Assembly: GCA_030523325.1 (NCBI GenBank) | Contig: JAUNIS010000001.1 | Location: forward strand, 1-64,000 | Length of the DNA stretch: 64,000 nucleotides | Origin: Phascolarctobacterium sp. | Lineage (GTDB): Bacteria; Bacillota; Negativicutes; Acidaminococcales; Acidaminococcaceae | Direction: 5' to 3' | Shown: one piece after another, positions 27,633 to 37,915 of the stretch | How the letters are laid out: every line of letters starts with the position of its first letter | How positions within the stretch are numbered: position 1 is the stretch's first letter | Translations under genes and position numbers: made by a program | The notes under the pieces: model-generated | Databases searched by the model: none | What the model saw: only the letters and a program-made list of their open reading frames with translations | Told to the model about the DNA's origin: nothing

Positions 27633-29144
27633 TTATTTAGGATAGCTGGAGCTTGCGTTTTCTTTTAAGAGAACGTCATGAGCACCGCCTTCAACAAGAG
27701 ATGTTGCGGAAATCAGAGTAATCTTAGCTTTTGCTTGTAGTTCGGGAATATTTAAAGCACCACAGTTGCACATGGTGGAACGAACCTTAGAGAGAGACAA
27801 GTTTACATTGTCCTTTAAGGAACCTGCATAAGGAACATAGGAGTCAACGCCTTCTTCAAATGACAATTTTGCTGCACCACCCATATCATAACGTTGCCAG
27901 TTACGAGCACGTGCAGAGCCCTCGCCCCAATATTCTTTCATATATGTGCCATTTACATTAATTTTATTAGTCGGAGATTCGTCAAAGCGAGCGAAATAAC
28001 GACCGAGCATCATGAAATCTGCTCCCATAGCCAGAGCCAAAGTCATATGATAATCGTATACGATACCACCGTCAGAGCATACAGGTACATAAATACCGGT
28101 TTCTTTATAATATTGGTCACGAGCTTGGCATACGTCGATAAGTGCAGTTGCTTGACCACGACCAATGCCTTTTTGTTCACGAGTAATGCAGATAGAACCG
28201 CCGCCGATACCAACTTTAATAAAATCAGCACCAGCTTCTGCTAAGAAACGGAAGCCTTCAGCATCAACAACGTTACCAGCACCAACCTTTACAGAATCGC
28301 CGTAACGTTCGCGAATCCAATCGAGGGTAATTTTTTGCCAAGCAGAATAACCTTCGGAAGAGTCAATGCATAATACATCGGCACCAGCCTCGATCAAAGC
28401 TGGTACACGTTCAGCATAGTCACGGGTGTTAATACCAGCGCCAACGATATGACGTTTTTGATCGTCGAGAAGTTCTAACGGATATTCTTTATGAGCAACA
28501 TAGTCTTTGCGGAATACGAAATACATCAGACGACCTTCATCGTCGATAATGGGCAGGGTGTTAATTTTGTTTTCCCAAATAATATCGTTAGCTTGTTGCA
28601 AAGTGGTTTCCTTACCAGCAGTAACAAGTTTAGAAAGCGGAGTCATGAATTCAGAAACTTTTTGATCAAGGCTCATACGGCTCGGACGATAATCGCGGCT
28701 AGTAACAATGCCTTCTAATTTACCAAGAGCTGTACCATCAGATGTTACAGCGACAGTGCTATGACCAGTTTGTTCCTTAAGAGCAAGAACATCGGCCAAG
28801 GTTGCGTCGGGGCTAATATTAGAGTCGGAAGGTACGAAGCCTGCGCGATGATTTTTAACGCGAGCTACCATAGCAGCTTCATCGGCTACAGATTGGGAAC
28901 CATAAATAAAGGATACGCCACCTTCTTTAGAAAGAGCGATAGCAAGCTTTTCACCGGATACGGATTGCATGATTGCAGAAACCATGGGAATATTCATGGT
29001 AATAGCACTCTTCTCACCTTTTTTAAATTTAACAAGCGGGGTGCTTAAATCTACATTAGCAGGAATGCATTTTTCAGAAGAATAACCAGGAACTAAAAGA
29101 TATTCACTAAAAGTATGAGCTGGTTCAGAATAATAGAATGCCAT
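27633..29144 (-). CDS. guaB: IMP dehydrogenase, Tritrichomonas-like clade
   Basis: A 503-residue enzyme that oxidises IMP to XMP with NAD+. The catalytic loop reads [19 protein letters not shown], with Cys319 as nucleophile; the mobile flap carries the Arg418-Tyr419 pair in NWQRYDMGG, and Arg382 is in GRYFARF. Two CBS domains lie at about 95-220. From memory, length, residue numbers and long stretches match the Tritrichomonas foetus enzyme rather than the usual bacterial GuaB, whose loop is GIGPGSICTTR. The GGAAG site and ATG are clear. It lies between purD and purO. Confidence 0.93.
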   Translation of the reverse strand: MAFYYSEPAHTFSEYLLVPGYSSEKCIPANVDLSTPLVKFKKGEKSAITMNIPMVSAIMQSVSGEKLAIALSKEGGVSFIYGSQSVADEAAMVARVKNHRAGFVPSDSNISPDATLADVLALKEQTGHSTVAVTSDGTALGKLEGIVTSRDYRPSRMSLDQKVSEFMTPLSKLVTAGKETTLQQANDIIWENKINTLPIIDDEGRLMYFVFRKDYVAHKEYPLELLDDQKRHIVGAGINTRDYAERVPALIEAGADVLCIDSSEGYSAWQKITLDWIRERYGDSVKVGAGNVVDAEGFRFLAEAGADFIKVGIGGGSICITREQKGIGRGQATALIDVCQARDQYYKETGIYVPVCSDGGIVYDYHMTLALAMGADFMMLGRYFARFDESPTNKINVNGTYMKEYWGEGSARARNWQRYDMGGAAKLSFEEGVDSYVPYAGSLKDNVNLSLSKVRSTMCNCGALNIPELQAKAKITLISATSLVEGGAHDVLLKENASSSYPK

Positions 29145-29247
29145 GTCGAAACTTCCTTTCTATAAATAAAACAAATTGATAATTTAGGAATAAATCCTTC
29201 GGATTTATAATTAAAACTGATGCGTTTAGGCAAATTTTTAATATGAA

Positions 29248-29302
29248 GATTTCCGTAGGAAATCATCCTCAATTGCTAATTGCTCATTACTAATTGCTAA
29301 TT
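29248..29302 (+). repeat. Solo end of the dispersed hairpin-plus-tail repeat (copy 3)
   Basis: A hairpin gatttcc/ggaaatc (29248-29264) and ATCC spacer are followed by a 31-nt tail of ATTGCTA-type units (29272-29302). The tail matches the terminal repeats of the element in the his operon. The last bases overlap the purD stop codon. Confidence 0.75.
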
Positions 29303-30575
29303 ATCTATTGAGTGCTCTCCAAGCGATGTCCCTTCTCGAGAATGCTTTCTCAAAAGAAATTTTATCTACTGCTGTGTAAGCTTTGTCGCGAGCAGCCTTA
29401 ATATTATCGTCCACTGCCGTTACGCCAAGTACACGTCCGCCACTTGTAACAATTTTATCGCCAGCAAGCTTCGTGCCTGCGTGGAATACAACAGCACCGA
29501 GCTCGCTTGCTGCGTCAAGCCCGGAAATTTCTTTGCCTTTTTCGTAGCTTTCAGGATAACCACCAGATGCTACGACTACACAAACAGCAGCCTTGTCGGA
29601 CCATTTGATTTCAATCTGATCCAATTTACCAGTTGCACAAGCAAGCATAATCTCAGCTAAATCGCTATCGAGCAAGGGAAGAACCACTTGGGTTTCGGGA
29701 TCGCCAAAACGACAATTGAATTCTACAACCTTGACACTGTCACCTTTAACCATGAGACCTGCATACAAGCATCCCTTATAAGGAGTGCCTTCTTTTTGCA
29801 TAGCACTAATCATGGGTTTTAAAATTTCTTCAGTTGCTTTATCTCTAAGAGCAGGAGTCAATACGGGAGCCGGAGCATATGTGCCCATACCACCTGTATT
29901 AGGTCCTTTGTCACCATCGAATGCTCGCTTATGATCTTGAGAAGCAATCATGGGAACAATAATTTTACCGTCAGTAAATGCTAAGAGAGAGGCTTCTTCG
30001 CCGTCCATAAACTCTTCTAAGACTACGCGAGCACCCGCGCTGCCAAATTTATGGTCGCCCATCATCTCATCGAGAGCGGACAAAGCTTCCTCTTTTGTGA
30101 AAGCAACAACTACGCCCTTGCCTGCTGCTAAGCCATCAGCCTTAACAACAATAGGGGCACCTTTTGCTTCTACATAAGCTTTGGCATCTTCAAGATTATC
30201 GCAAATTTTGAAGAATGCCGTGGGAACATTATATTTTGCCATAATGTTCTTAGAAAACGCTTTGGAGCCTTCCAATTGCGCTGCAGCCTTTGAAGGACCA
30301 AATACCGTTAAGCCTCTTGCCTCGAAAACATCGGCAAGACCAGCTACCAATGGAGCTTCAGGACCAACAACCGTCAAATCGATTTTATTTTCTTGAGCGA
30401 AATCTGCAACCAGGTCGAGATTCTCCACGTCAAGAGAAATGCATTCACATTTGTCTAAAAGACCGATACCAGGATTACCAGGAGCCACCAAAAGTTTTTC
30501 GACCTTGGGGCTTTGGGCCAGCTTCCATGCCAGAGCATGTTCGCGACCACCACTACCGATTAATAATACGTTCAT
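29301..30575 (-). CDS. purD: Phosphoribosylamine-glycine ligase
   Basis: A 424-residue ATP-grasp enzyme that makes glycinamide ribonucleotide. The N-terminal [31 protein letters not shown], and ATP-grasp blocks [14 protein letters not shown] and [12 protein letters not shown] are all present. The ATG at 30575 has an AAAGGT site; a GTG eight codons upstream overlaps the end of purN and is less likely. It is transcribed with purE-M-N. Confidence 0.95.
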   Translation of the reverse strand: MNVLLIGSGGREHALAWKLAQSPKVEKLLVAPGNPGIGLLDKCECISLDVENLDLVADFAQENKIDLTVVGPEAPLVAGLADVFEARGLTVFGPSKAAAQLEGSKAFSKNIMAKYNVPTAFFKICDNLEDAKAYVEAKGAPIVVKADGLAAGKGVVVAFTKEEALSALDEMMGDHKFGSAGARVVLEEFMDGEEASLLAFTDGKIIVPMIASQDHKRAFDGDKGPNTGGMGTYAPAPVLTPALRDKATEEILKPMISAMQKEGTPYKGCLYAGLMVKGDSVKVVEFNCRFGDPETQVVLPLLDSDLAEIMLACATGKLDQIEIKWSDKAAVCVVVASGGYPESYEKGKEISGLDAASELGAVVFHAGTKLAGDKIVTSGGRVLGVTAVDDNIKAARDKAYTAVDKISFEKAFSRRDIAWRALNR

Positions 30576-30595
30576 GGATGTTACCTTTCTTTCGC

Positions 30596-31201
30596 TCACT
30601 TTTTAATTCTAACCTTGCGTCCCACAATTTCCAATTTATTTTCTGCCCAAAGCTTGAGTGCCTCTGGCATGGCGATATGTTCTTGCACAAGAATGCGATC
30701 GGAAAGAGAATCTTCCGTATCGTCATCCATAACAGGAACAACCTTTTGCAAAATGATAGGACCGGAGTCAGTACCTGCATCAACAAAATGCACCGTACAG
30801 CCCGCAACCTTCACGCCATAATCGAGAGCTTGCTTTTGGCCGTGTAAGCCCGGGAAGGAAGGAAGAATTGCCGGATGGATGTTGATGATTTTATGTTCCC
30901 AAGTGTTGACGAAGTCCGCACTTAAGATTCTCATAAAGCCTGCGAGAACAACAAGCTCACAACCAGCTGCTTTGAGTTCCGCAGTAATTTTAGCTTCGAA
31001 GTCTTCTTTACTCGCATAATCCTTACGCGGGATGGCAATATTTTTAATACCGGCCATGCTCGCTCTCTCTAGAGCAAAAGCATCAGCCTTGTCGCTGATA
31101 ACGACTGCGATTTCAAGAGGCAGGTAATTATCTTGAATACGATCCATAATCGCTTGCAGATTACTACCTCGACCGCTGACTAATACACCGATCTTACGCA
31201 C
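30596..31201 (-). CDS. purN: Phosphoribosylglycinamide formyltransferase
   Basis: A 201-residue enzyme that transfers formate from 10-formyl-THF to GAR. It has GVLVSGRGSNLQAI at the N-terminus, the catalytic region NIHPAILPSFPGLHG (Asn-His pair) and VHFVDAGTDSGPII (Asp). The start is a GTG that overlaps the purM end by 8 bp, suggesting translational coupling. Confidence 0.95.
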   Translation of the reverse strand: MRKIGVLVSGRGSNLQAIMDRIQDNYLPLEIAVVISDKADAFALERASMAGIKNIAIPRKDYASKEDFEAKITAELKAAGCELVVLAGFMRILSADFVNTWEHKIINIHPAILPSFPGLHGQKQALDYGVKVAGCTVHFVDAGTDSGPIILQKVVPVMDDDTEDSLSDRILVQEHIAMPEALKLWAENKLEIVGRKVRIKK

Positions 31202-32255
31202 CGAAAACGCCGCCCTTCATAATAGTTTTTTGTTCGCCACTAATAACTTCACCAAGTTCATAGAAGGTTTCGCCTGCTTCTGTAAGATGAGCGCGAACTG
31301 CCTCAGCCTCGGAAGGATCAACAACGATGACCATGCCTACGCCCATGTTGAAGGTGCGATACATTTCTTTCCAATCGACGTTGCCCCATTCTTGTAATTT
31401 TTTGAAAACAACAGGAACTTCCCATGCTTCAGCATTTACAAGAGCGTCACAACCCTCAGGAAGAATACGAGGAATATTATCGTAGAAACCACCACCGGTA
31501 ATATGAACCATACCGTGGAGATCAAATTTGTCGATTAAAGGCAAGCATGTCTTGGGATAAAGACGAGTCGGAGTGATTAATTTTTCTCCAAGAGTGCAGC
31601 CAAATTCAGGAATAAAGGTGTTCATGTCAAAGCCCATGTGTTCGAAGCAAATCTTACGAACAAGAGAAAAGCCGTTAGAATGAACACCGCTAGAAGGAAG
31701 CCCTAACAGAATATCGCCGACCTTTACCTTTTCGCCGGTAATCATTTTAGATTTATCTACGCAGCCAACACAGAAGCCTGCGATATCATATTCACCTTTG
31801 GAATAGAAGCCAGCCATCTCAGCTGTTTCGCCACCAATAAGTGCGCAGCCAGATTCTTTGCAAGCATTGGCAACACCTTTAACGATGTTAGCAACCTTTT
31901 GAGAGTCAACCTTATCTACAGCAATATAGTCAAGAAAGAAGAGAGGCTCTGCTCCTTGTACGAGAATATCATTGACGCACATAGCTACGGCATCTTGACC
32001 GATAGTGTCGTGCTTATCAGCCATGAAAGCGAGTTTTAATTTTGTGCCAACTCCGTCCGTGCCAGAAACAAGCACGGGTTCTTTATATTTTGCGATGTTC
32101 AGTGCGAACAGACCGCCAAAACCACCTAAGTCGCCAATTACCTCGGGACGATAGGAAGCGCGTACGCTGTCTTTCATAAGTTCAACCGCTTTATTACCAG
32201 CATCAATATCTACGCCAGCATCTGCGTAAGTGATGGATTTTTTTTCTTCTGCCAT
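31194..32255 (-). CDS. purM: Phosphoribosylformylglycinamidine cyclo-ligase (AIR synthetase)
   Basis: A 353-residue enzyme. It contains the N-terminal YADAGVDIDAGN, the glycine-rich LVSGTDGVGTKLKLA, and IGGETAEMAGFY blocks of AIR synthetase. ATP-dependent ring closure yields AIR. The AGGAG site precedes the ATG, 37 bp downstream of purE. Confidence 0.96.
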   Translation of the reverse strand: MAEEKKSITYADAGVDIDAGNKAVELMKDSVRASYRPEVIGDLGGFGGLFALNIAKYKEPVLVSGTDGVGTKLKLAFMADKHDTIGQDAVAMCVNDILVQGAEPLFFLDYIAVDKVDSQKVANIVKGVANACKESGCALIGGETAEMAGFYSKGEYDIAGFCVGCVDKSKMITGEKVKVGDILLGLPSSGVHSNGFSLVRKICFEHMGFDMNTFIPEFGCTLGEKLITPTRLYPKTCLPLIDKFDLHGMVHITGGGFYDNIPRILPEGCDALVNAEAWEVPVVFKKLQEWGNVDWKEMYRTFNMGVGMVIVVDPSEAEAVRAHLTEAGETFYELGEVISGEQKTIMKGGVFGA

Positions 32256-32291
32256 TTGTCAGTCTCCTATCTCACTGATGATTGAAAAAGA

Positions 32292-32789
32292 TTAATTGTT
32301 TTCGGCTCTGAGTTTGGCTAACTTTTCTCCCTTAGCAAGAACCTCTGCTTGCATCTTTTTGCGATCATCAGCCATTTTCTCAACTAATTCAGGATATTTG
32401 GTGGAAAGAATTTGCACAGCGAATAAAGCTGCATTCTTCGCACCATTGATTGCCATAGTAGCTACAGGAATACCAGAAGGCATTTGCACAAAGCTCAATA
32501 GAGCATCCATGCCTTGCAGGGATGTGGCATTAATGGGAACGCCGATAACAGGAAGAGTTGTAAAAGCAGCAATGACTCCGCCTAAATGCGCGGCTGCCCC
32601 AGCAGCTGCGATAATTACTTCGACCCCGCGCTCACGAGCACCAGATGCAAATTCGTGCACAAGTTCAGGAGTTCTATGTGCACTTGCTACAACAACTTCA
32701 ACTTCAACCCCAAAAGACTTCAAGGTTTTTTCTGCAGGCTCCAGGATGGGCCAGTCACTATTTGAGCCCATAATAATTGCTACTTTCAT
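32292..32789 (-). CDS. purE: N5-carboxyaminoimidazole ribonucleotide mutase
   Basis: A 165-residue class I PurE with the N-terminal GSNSDWPILEPA, ASAHRTPE and AAGAAAHLGGVIAAFTTLPVIGVP signatures. It moves the carboxylate from N5 to C4 of the imidazole. It is the first gene of the purine operon, with a clear promoter about 45 bp upstream and a GAGGAGG site. No purK or purC is nearby. Confidence 0.96.
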   Translation of the reverse strand: MKVAIIMGSNSDWPILEPAEKTLKSFGVEVEVVVASAHRTPELVHEFASGARERGVEVIIAAAGAAAHLGGVIAAFTTLPVIGVPINATSLQGMDALLSFVQMPSGIPVATMAINGAKNAALFAVQILSTKYPELVEKMADDRKKMQAEVLAKGEKLAKLRAENN

Positions 32790-32834
32790 TGCAATTAATC
32801 CTCCTCAAAAAACGCAAATTAAAATTGTCTAAAT

Positions 32835-32863
32835 TGTATATACTATATTTACAAAAAAGACAA
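32835..32863 (-). promoter_or_regulatory. Promoter of the purine operon
   Basis: TTGTCT (32858-32863), a 17-bp spacer and TATACA (32835-32840). I see no purine riboswitch or PurR-type palindrome in the short leader. Confidence 0.65.
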
Positions 32864-33067
32864 TAAAATAGTGAATTTTAAAAGAAAAAACTCATATTTC
32901 ATTCTATAACATTTCAAGGAGAAAAGTCAATAAAAACTGTCTCATTTTTAACAGTTTTTCTTTATCGAGCTACACGCAAATAATGTTCTGAAATTTTTTC
33001 CTAAACCTTTTTCAGGCCATGAAGAAAAAATCTTGAGACCTTCAAATGACTCAGCAAATTGATTGCA
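32864..33067. other. Intergenic, no gene seen
   Basis: About 200 bp between the purE promoter and the clpB terminator. A weak aaaaactg/cagttttt inverted repeat occurs near 32933-32960 and nothing else could be supported. Confidence 0.45.
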
Positions 33068-33112
33068 AAAGAAAATGACCGCAGAGTTCGTTGCTCCACG
33101 GTCATTTTCTGG
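33068..33112 (-). terminator. Terminator of clpB
   Basis: A 12-bp stem (agaaaatgaccg / cggtcattttct) with a long loop, about 55 bp after the clpB stop codon; the minus-strand side ends in a T-rich run. Confidence 0.65.
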
Positions 33113-33164
33113 AAAGGAGGGTGTATGAAAAAGTCTATCTAAAAAAGGATGTATTTTAAATGAA

Positions 33165-35702
33165 TTATTTTAATTGAACGTCAATCTTACCGTCCGTGAG
33201 CACAACAAGGGCTTCGTCCCCCGCCTTAATCTCGCCAGCAACGATTTTGCGGCCCAAAATATTTTCCACGCTATGTACGATTAATCTCTTCAAAGGTCTA
33301 GCCCCAAAGGCTGGGTCGAAGCCTTCTTTAGCCAAGAACTCAACTGCTTCGTCAGATGCACTGAGTTTGAGTTCAAGCTGTCTATCAAGACGGTTGGACA
33401 ATTCCTTAAGGATAAGCTTAACGATGCCTTGAATTTCTTTTACGCCCAAAGCCTTAAAGGTTACGATATCATCCACACGGTTTAAAAATTCCGGTCGGAA
33501 GAAATTGAGTAGCATTTGTTGGATTTGGTCGCGGTCCATAGCACCTGCGTTCTTCATGATTTCGGCTGAGCCAAGATTACTCGTCATGATGATAAGCGTG
33601 TTCTTGAAATCAACTACTCTGCCTTGACCATCCGTCAAACGACCGTCGTCTAAAACCTGAAGCAAAACGTTAAAGACATCTTGGTGAGCCTTCTCGATTT
33701 CGTCCAATAAAATTACGCAGTAGGGATGACGACGCACGGCTTCGGTTAATTGACCGCCTTCATCATAGCCAACGTATCCCGGAGGAGCACCAATAAGACG
33801 AGTTACGGAGAATTTCTCCATGTATTCACTCATGTCGATGCGGACCATATTTTTTTCGTCATCAAAAAGAACCTCAGCAAGAGTTTTTGCAAGCTCAGTC
33901 TTACCTACACCAGTAGGTCCAAGGAAAATAAAGCTGCCAATCGGTTTATCAGGATCCTTAATACCTGCTCTTGCGCGAATAACGGCTTCGCTTACAGCTG
34001 TAACGGCTTCATCTTGACCAACAACGCGTTCGTGCAAAATATCTTCCAGGTGGATGAGTTTTTCGCGCTCGCCACTGCCAAGTCTTGCCACAGGAATACC
34101 TGTCCAGGTAGAAACAACTTTAGCAATATCTTCTTCGTCAACTTCTTCCTTGAGCATGGATTTTTCTTCCTCGCTCTTACTAGAAAGTTCGGCTAATTCT
34201 TTTTGGAGTTCTGGCAGACGACCGTATTTAAGCTGAGCCATCTTGTTGAGATCGTAATCTCTTTCGGCTTGCTCCATCTCAGTTTGGACACGGTCAATTT
34301 CTTCCTTGACCTCGCGAATGCGTGCGATACCGGCTTTAGCTGCTTCCCACTTAGCAACAAGCTCGTCGTTGTCAGCTTTCAGCTTAGCTAAATCTTCTTT
34401 TAATTTTTCCAGTCGCTCTTTAGATTGTTCGTCTTCTTCTTTGGCTAATGCTTGTTCTTCGATTTCCAGCTGTAGAATGCGGCGCTTGCTTTCGTCAAGC
34501 TCTGTAGGCAAGCTATCGATTTCCGTTCGGAGGCGTGCAGCTGCCTCATCAACTAAATCGATAGCTTTGTCGGGCAGGAAACGATCATTAATATAACGAT
34601 TACTCATCACTGCTGCAGCTACAAGCGCCGCATCTTTAATACGAACGCCATGATGAACCTCGTAACGTTCGCGCAAGCCACGCAAAATGGAAATAGTATC
34701 CTCTACGCCCGGCTCTTGAACCATAACAGGTTGGAAACGACGTTCGAGGGCAGAATCTTTTTCGATATATTTACGATACTCGTTCAAGGTTGTTGCGCCA
34801 ATGCAACGCAGCTCTCCGCGGGCAAGCATGGGTTTTAAAATATTACCTGCGTCCATAGAACCTTCAGCCGCACCAGCACCTACAACAGTATGGAGTTCGT
34901 CGATAAACATAATAATTTGTCCGTTAGAATCGGAAACAGCCTTGAGAACTTTTTTCAGACGCTCTTCGAATTCCCCACGGAATTTCGCACCAGCTACAAG
35001 AGACGCCAGGTCGAGAGCGTACAAAATTTTATTTTGCAAGCCCTCAGGTACGTCACCTGCCACAATACGGCGAGCAAGACCTTCGGCAATTGCCGTCTTG
35101 CCTACACCAGGTTCACCGATAAGTACCGGGTTATTTTTCTTACGACGAGAAAGTATTTCGATAACACGACGAATTTCTTCATCACGACCGATAACAGGAT
35201 CGAGTTTGCCGTCTTTAGCCTTGGCAGTTAAATCTTGACCAAATTTTTCCAGAGTTTTCTTAGTCTCATCGTCCTGTGCTTCCGTTTGATAGCTTTGATA
35301 AGCTGCTTCAATTTTTGCTTTCGTCATACCGTATTTGTTCAGCAAGTCCTTAGCTTCGCTATCACCGTCCGAGGCAATCCGTGCAAGCAATGCACCAATA
35401 GTAATTTCACCGGTTACGTCTTGTTTAGCCATAGCAGCTGCTCTGCCAAGACCCATGCTCATCATCAGGCCACGGTCTTGACCTTTTACGGAAGGCAGCT
35501 TCTTTAAAAGAGCTGCCGTTTCATTTTTAAATTGTTTTTGATTAGCACCAACTTGTGCTAAAAGAAAAGGAAAGAAGCCGTCACTTTCTGCCAAAGCATC
35601 GAGAACATGAGCGCAGCTGAGCTCTTGATGATAGCTTGTCATGGCTTTGGATTGCGCTGCTTCTAAAATATTTAAAACTTCTTGCGTGTAGCGTTCGGAC
35701 AT
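33165..35702 (-). CDS. clpB: ClpB disaggregase
   Basis: An 845-residue Hsp100 ATPase that resolves protein aggregates with DnaK. It shows an N-terminal Clp_N repeat domain (about 1-140), NBD1 with [15 protein letters not shown] near 200, the coiled-coil middle domain (about 400-510) that marks ClpB from ClpA/C, NBD2 with [15 protein letters not shown] near 600, and a C-terminal small domain. The ATG at 35702 has AAAGGAG nine bases upstream; the ATG three codons earlier is too close. The promoter is buried in AGTCAAA repeats. Confidence 0.97.
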   Translation of the reverse strand: MSERYTQEVLNILEAAQSKAMTSYHQELSCAHVLDALAESDGFFPFLLAQVGANQKQFKNETAALLKKLPSVKGQDRGLMMSMGLGRAAAMAKQDVTGEITIGALLARIASDGDSEAKDLLNKYGMTKAKIEAAYQSYQTEAQDDETKKTLEKFGQDLTAKAKDGKLDPVIGRDEEIRRVIEILSRRKKNNPVLIGEPGVGKTAIAEGLARRIVAGDVPEGLQNKILYALDLASLVAGAKFRGEFEERLKKVLKAVSDSNGQIIMFIDELHTVVGAGAAEGSMDAGNILKPMLARGELRCIGATTLNEYRKYIEKDSALERRFQPVMVQEPGVEDTISILRGLRERYEVHHGVRIKDAALVAAAVMSNRYINDRFLPDKAIDLVDEAAARLRTEIDSLPTELDESKRRILQLEIEEQALAKEEDEQSKERLEKLKEDLAKLKADNDELVAKWEAAKAGIARIREVKEEIDRVQTEMEQAERDYDLNKMAQLKYGRLPELQKELAELSSKSEEEKSMLKEEVDEEDIAKVVSTWTGIPVARLGSGEREKLIHLEDILHERVVGQDEAVTAVSEAVIRARAGIKDPDKPIGSFIFLGPTGVGKTELAKTLAEVLFDDEKNMVRIDMSEYMEKFSVTRLIGAPPGYVGYDEGGQLTEAVRRHPYCVILLDEIEKAHQDVFNVLLQVLDDGRLTDGQGRVVDFKNTLIIMTSNLGSAEIMKNAGAMDRDQIQQMLLNFFRPEFLNRVDDIVTFKALGVKEIQGIVKLILKELSNRLDRQLELKLSASDEAVEFLAKEGFDPAFGARPLKRLIVHSVENILGRKIVAGEIKAGDEALVVLTDGKIDVQLK

Positions 35703-35768
35703 AGAGAACATCTCCTTTGTTGTTGCGAAATAAATTCAATTTGCAATGTGGAATGCAGGAGTGTGGAG

Positions 35769-35826
35769 GAAATTTGCTACGCAAATTCATCCGTGATTGC
35801 TAATTGGTCATTCTTAATTGTTCATT
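35769..35826 (+). repeat. Solo end of the dispersed hairpin-plus-tail repeat (copy 4)
   Basis: A hairpin aatttgc/gcaaatt (35771-35787), ATCC spacer and a 31-nt diverged ATTGCTA tail (35796-35826). It lies between the clpB start and its promoter, so it is part of the clpB leader. Confidence 0.65.
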
Positions 35827-35844
35827 GTTTTGTTCTTTACATAT

Positions 35845-35911
35845 ATTATAAGTCAAAAAGTCAAAAAGTCAATACATAAATTTGACTTTTAAAAAAATTT
35901 TTTTGACTTTT
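35845..35911 (-). promoter_or_regulatory. clpB promoter embedded in AGTCAAA heptads
   Basis: On the minus strand TTGACT (35867-35872), a 16-bp spacer and TATAAT (35845-35850). On the plus strand, three AGTCAAA heptads repeat every 8 bp across the promoter (35851-35872), and two inverted copies (TTGACTTTT) lie at 35882-35890 and 35903-35911, 21 bp apart. The half-site equals the CtsR heptad, but CtsR sites usually repeat every 10 bp. Confidence 0.7.
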
Positions 35912-36032
35912 AAAAAATTAATTAGAAGTGTGGCAGAATTTTTTACTGGTCCAGACATTATGTAAGTAATAAGTCCGTTGAGCAAAGCAACAAACACTAC
36001 AAACGGTATCGAGTCTACAGCTTCATGACTAA
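35912..36032. other. Intergenic, no gene seen
   Basis: A short AT-rich gap between the clpB control region and the hisI terminator. Confidence 0.45.
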
Positions 36033-36065
36033 AACAAAAAACTTGGAGAGCAACTCCCCAAGTTC
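36033..36065 (-). terminator. Terminator of the his operon
   Basis: Stem aacttgg(a)gag / ctc(c)ccaagtt (36040-36064) followed by a run of six T on the minus strand, about 35 bp past the hisI stop. Confidence 0.75.
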
Positions 36066-36097
36066 AAATTCGAACAATATATTTTGAAATCATCGAC

Positions 36098-36427
36098 TTA
36101 TTTTATTTTTATCTTATTAAAAAAGCACGAATAAGCTCCAGTATGACATGCTGGTCCATTAAGTTTTGCTTTGACAAGGATTGCGTCTGCATCACAGTCG
36201 TAATACATCTCCACAATTTTTTGCATATTCCCACTAGTTGCCCCCTTGTTCCATAGCTCTTGACGACTACGAGACCAAAACCAGGTGAAACCAGTTTCGA
36301 GGCAGAGCTTGAGAGATTCCGCGTTCATATAAGCAAGCATGACGACTGCATTAGTCTCTACGTCTTGCACCACTGCCGGAACGAGACCCTTGGAGTCAAA
36401 TTTAATTGTGTTTACATCAAAAGCCAT
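36098..36427 (-). CDS. hisI: Phosphoribosyl-AMP cyclohydrolase
   Basis: A 109-residue enzyme that opens the adenine ring of PR-AMP. It shows [32 protein letters not shown] and the metal-binding [12 protein letters not shown] with a later Cys (PACHTG). It lacks a fused HisE domain, and no hisE is in the window. Its ATG overlaps the hisF stop by one base. It is the last gene of the operon. Confidence 0.96.
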   Translation of the reverse strand: MAFDVNTIKFDSKGLVPAVVQDVETNAVVMLAYMNAESLKLCLETGFTWFWSRSRQELWNKGATSGNMQKIVEMYYDCDADAILVKAKLNGPACHTGAYSCFFNKIKIK

Positions 36428-37185
36428 CAGAGTCTCACCTCAATCCCTCGGGAACGCAAATATTCTTTTACTTCACGAATGGTGAAGGTTTTGTAATGGA
36501 AAACCGAGGCTGCAAGAACTGCGTCAGCACCGCCTTCAGTTAAAACGTCGTAAAAATCTTCCAACTTACCTGCTCCGCCAGAGGCGATGACCGGAACATT
36601 TACCGCCGAAGAGATTGCTTTCGTTAAAGGAATATCGTAGCCGTTTTTTGTTCCATCCGCATCCATACTTGTTAAAAGTATTTCCCCGGCCCCAAGAGCA
36701 ACAGCCTTCTTAGCCCATTCAACTGCATCAAGTCCTGTGGGCTTACGTCCGCCAGCTACGTAAACCTCCCACTTGCCTTCGGCAACTTTTTTGGCGTCGA
36801 TAGCAAGGACGATGCATTGACTACCAAAAAGCTTGGCTCCGTCAGCGATGAGTTGGGGATTTCTTACGGCTGCCGAGTTCAGGGAAGTTTTGTCGGCGCC
36901 AGCTCTGAGCGTGTTACGAATATCTTCGACAGAATTTAAACCGCCACCAACAGTTAAAGGCATAAAAACTTTAGCCGCAGTCTTACGAATAACATCGAGC
37001 ATGGTCTTGCGTTCTTCAAAGGTCGCAGTGATATCAAGGAAAACCAACTCGTCAGCTTCTTCTAAATCGTAGGCAGCTGCTCGCTCCACAGGATCTCCCG
37101 CGTCGCGTAGTCCTACAAAATTTGTTCCCTTAACCACGCGTCCTTCTTTCACGTCAAGGCAAGGAATAATTCTTTTTGTCAGCAT
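36427..37185 (-). CDS. hisF: Imidazole glycerol phosphate synthase, cyclase subunit
   Basis: A 252-residue (beta/alpha)8 barrel. Catalytic Asp residues are in [16 protein letters not shown] and [14 protein letters not shown]; phosphate-binding loops are GGG and ASGGAG. It uses ammonia from HisH to form IGP and AICAR. The ATG at 37185 has an AAGGAGG site inside the hisA end. Confidence 0.97.
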   Translation of the reverse strand: MLTKRIIPCLDVKEGRVVKGTNFVGLRDAGDPVERAAAYDLEEADELVFLDITATFEERKTMLDVIRKTAAKVFMPLTVGGGLNSVEDIRNTLRAGADKTSLNSAAVRNPQLIADGAKLFGSQCIVLAIDAKKVAEGKWEVYVAGGRKPTGLDAVEWAKKAVALGAGEILLTSMDADGTKNGYDIPLTKAISSAVNVPVIASGGAGKLEDFYDVLTEGGADAVLAASVFHYKTFTIREVKEYLRSRGIEVRL

Positions 37186-37186
37186 C

Positions 37187-37915
37187 TTAGTCCTCCTTCG
37201 CAAGAGCAAGTGCCACTTTTAGATCCACTGCGCCAGTATAAATTGCCTTCCCGATAATGCAACCGGTTACGCCATCCTTTTCGTATGGCTTTAAACGGCG
37301 AATATCATCGAGGGATGCAACCCCGCCCGAAGCAATAATTTCAATACCACAGGCACGCGCAAGCTCACCTGTTGCCTCTGCATTAACGCCTGAGAGCATG
37401 CCATCACGAGAAATATCTGTAAAAATAATTTTGTCAACGCCAACATCAGCCATACGTTTAGCAAGCTCTGTGTAACCAATACCCGAGCCCTCTCCCCAGC
37501 CTTCAATGGCAACATCACCATTTTTTGCATCAATACCACAAGCGATGTGACCCGGATAGTTTTTGCAGGCTTCAGCAACAAGGGACGGATTCTTTACGGC
37601 TGCAGAGCCTAAGATAAGACGAGCGATTCCTAAATCTAAAAGCTTTTCGATTTGCTCCATAGAACGAATACCGCCACCAAGCTCCACAGGAATCCTGATA
37701 GTTTCTAAAATTTTTTGAATTGCAGGCAAATTTTTGCTTTCCCCAGCTAGCGCGCCGTCTAAATCCACAAGATGAAGCCATTCGGCTCCAAGACTTGCCC
37801 ACTTAACGGCCATTTCACTTGGATCGTCCGCAAAAACTGTTTCTTTATCAAAGCGTCCTTCGGTAAGACGCACGCAGCGTCCACCACGCATATCAATTGC
37901 AGGATAAATAATCAT
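37187..37915 (-). CDS. hisA: ProFAR isomerase
   Basis: A 242-residue (beta/alpha)8 barrel related to HisF, with catalytic Asp residues in [17 protein letters not shown] and [12 protein letters not shown]. The ATG at 37915 has AAGGAG eight bases upstream; a GTG three codons earlier is less likely. It overlaps the hisH stop and lies two bases from the hisF start. Confidence 0.96.
   Translation of the reverse strand: MIIYPAIDMRGGRCVRLTEGRFDKETVFADDPSEMAVKWASLGAEWLHLVDLDGALAGESKNLPAIQKILETIRIPVELGGGIRSMEQIEKLLDLGIARLILGSAAVKNPSLVAEACKNYPGHIACGIDAKNGDVAIEGWGEGSGIGYTELAKRMADVGVDKIIFTDISRDGMLSGVNAEATGELARACGIEIIASGGVASLDDIRRLKPYEKDGVTGCIIGKAIYTGAVDLKVALALAKED

Noticed and set aside
33115-33140. Plus-strand GGAGGG plus ATG starting a tiny frame (MKKSI)
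   Set aside because: Only five codons long and located between the clpB stop and its terminator on the opposite strand; most likely chance.
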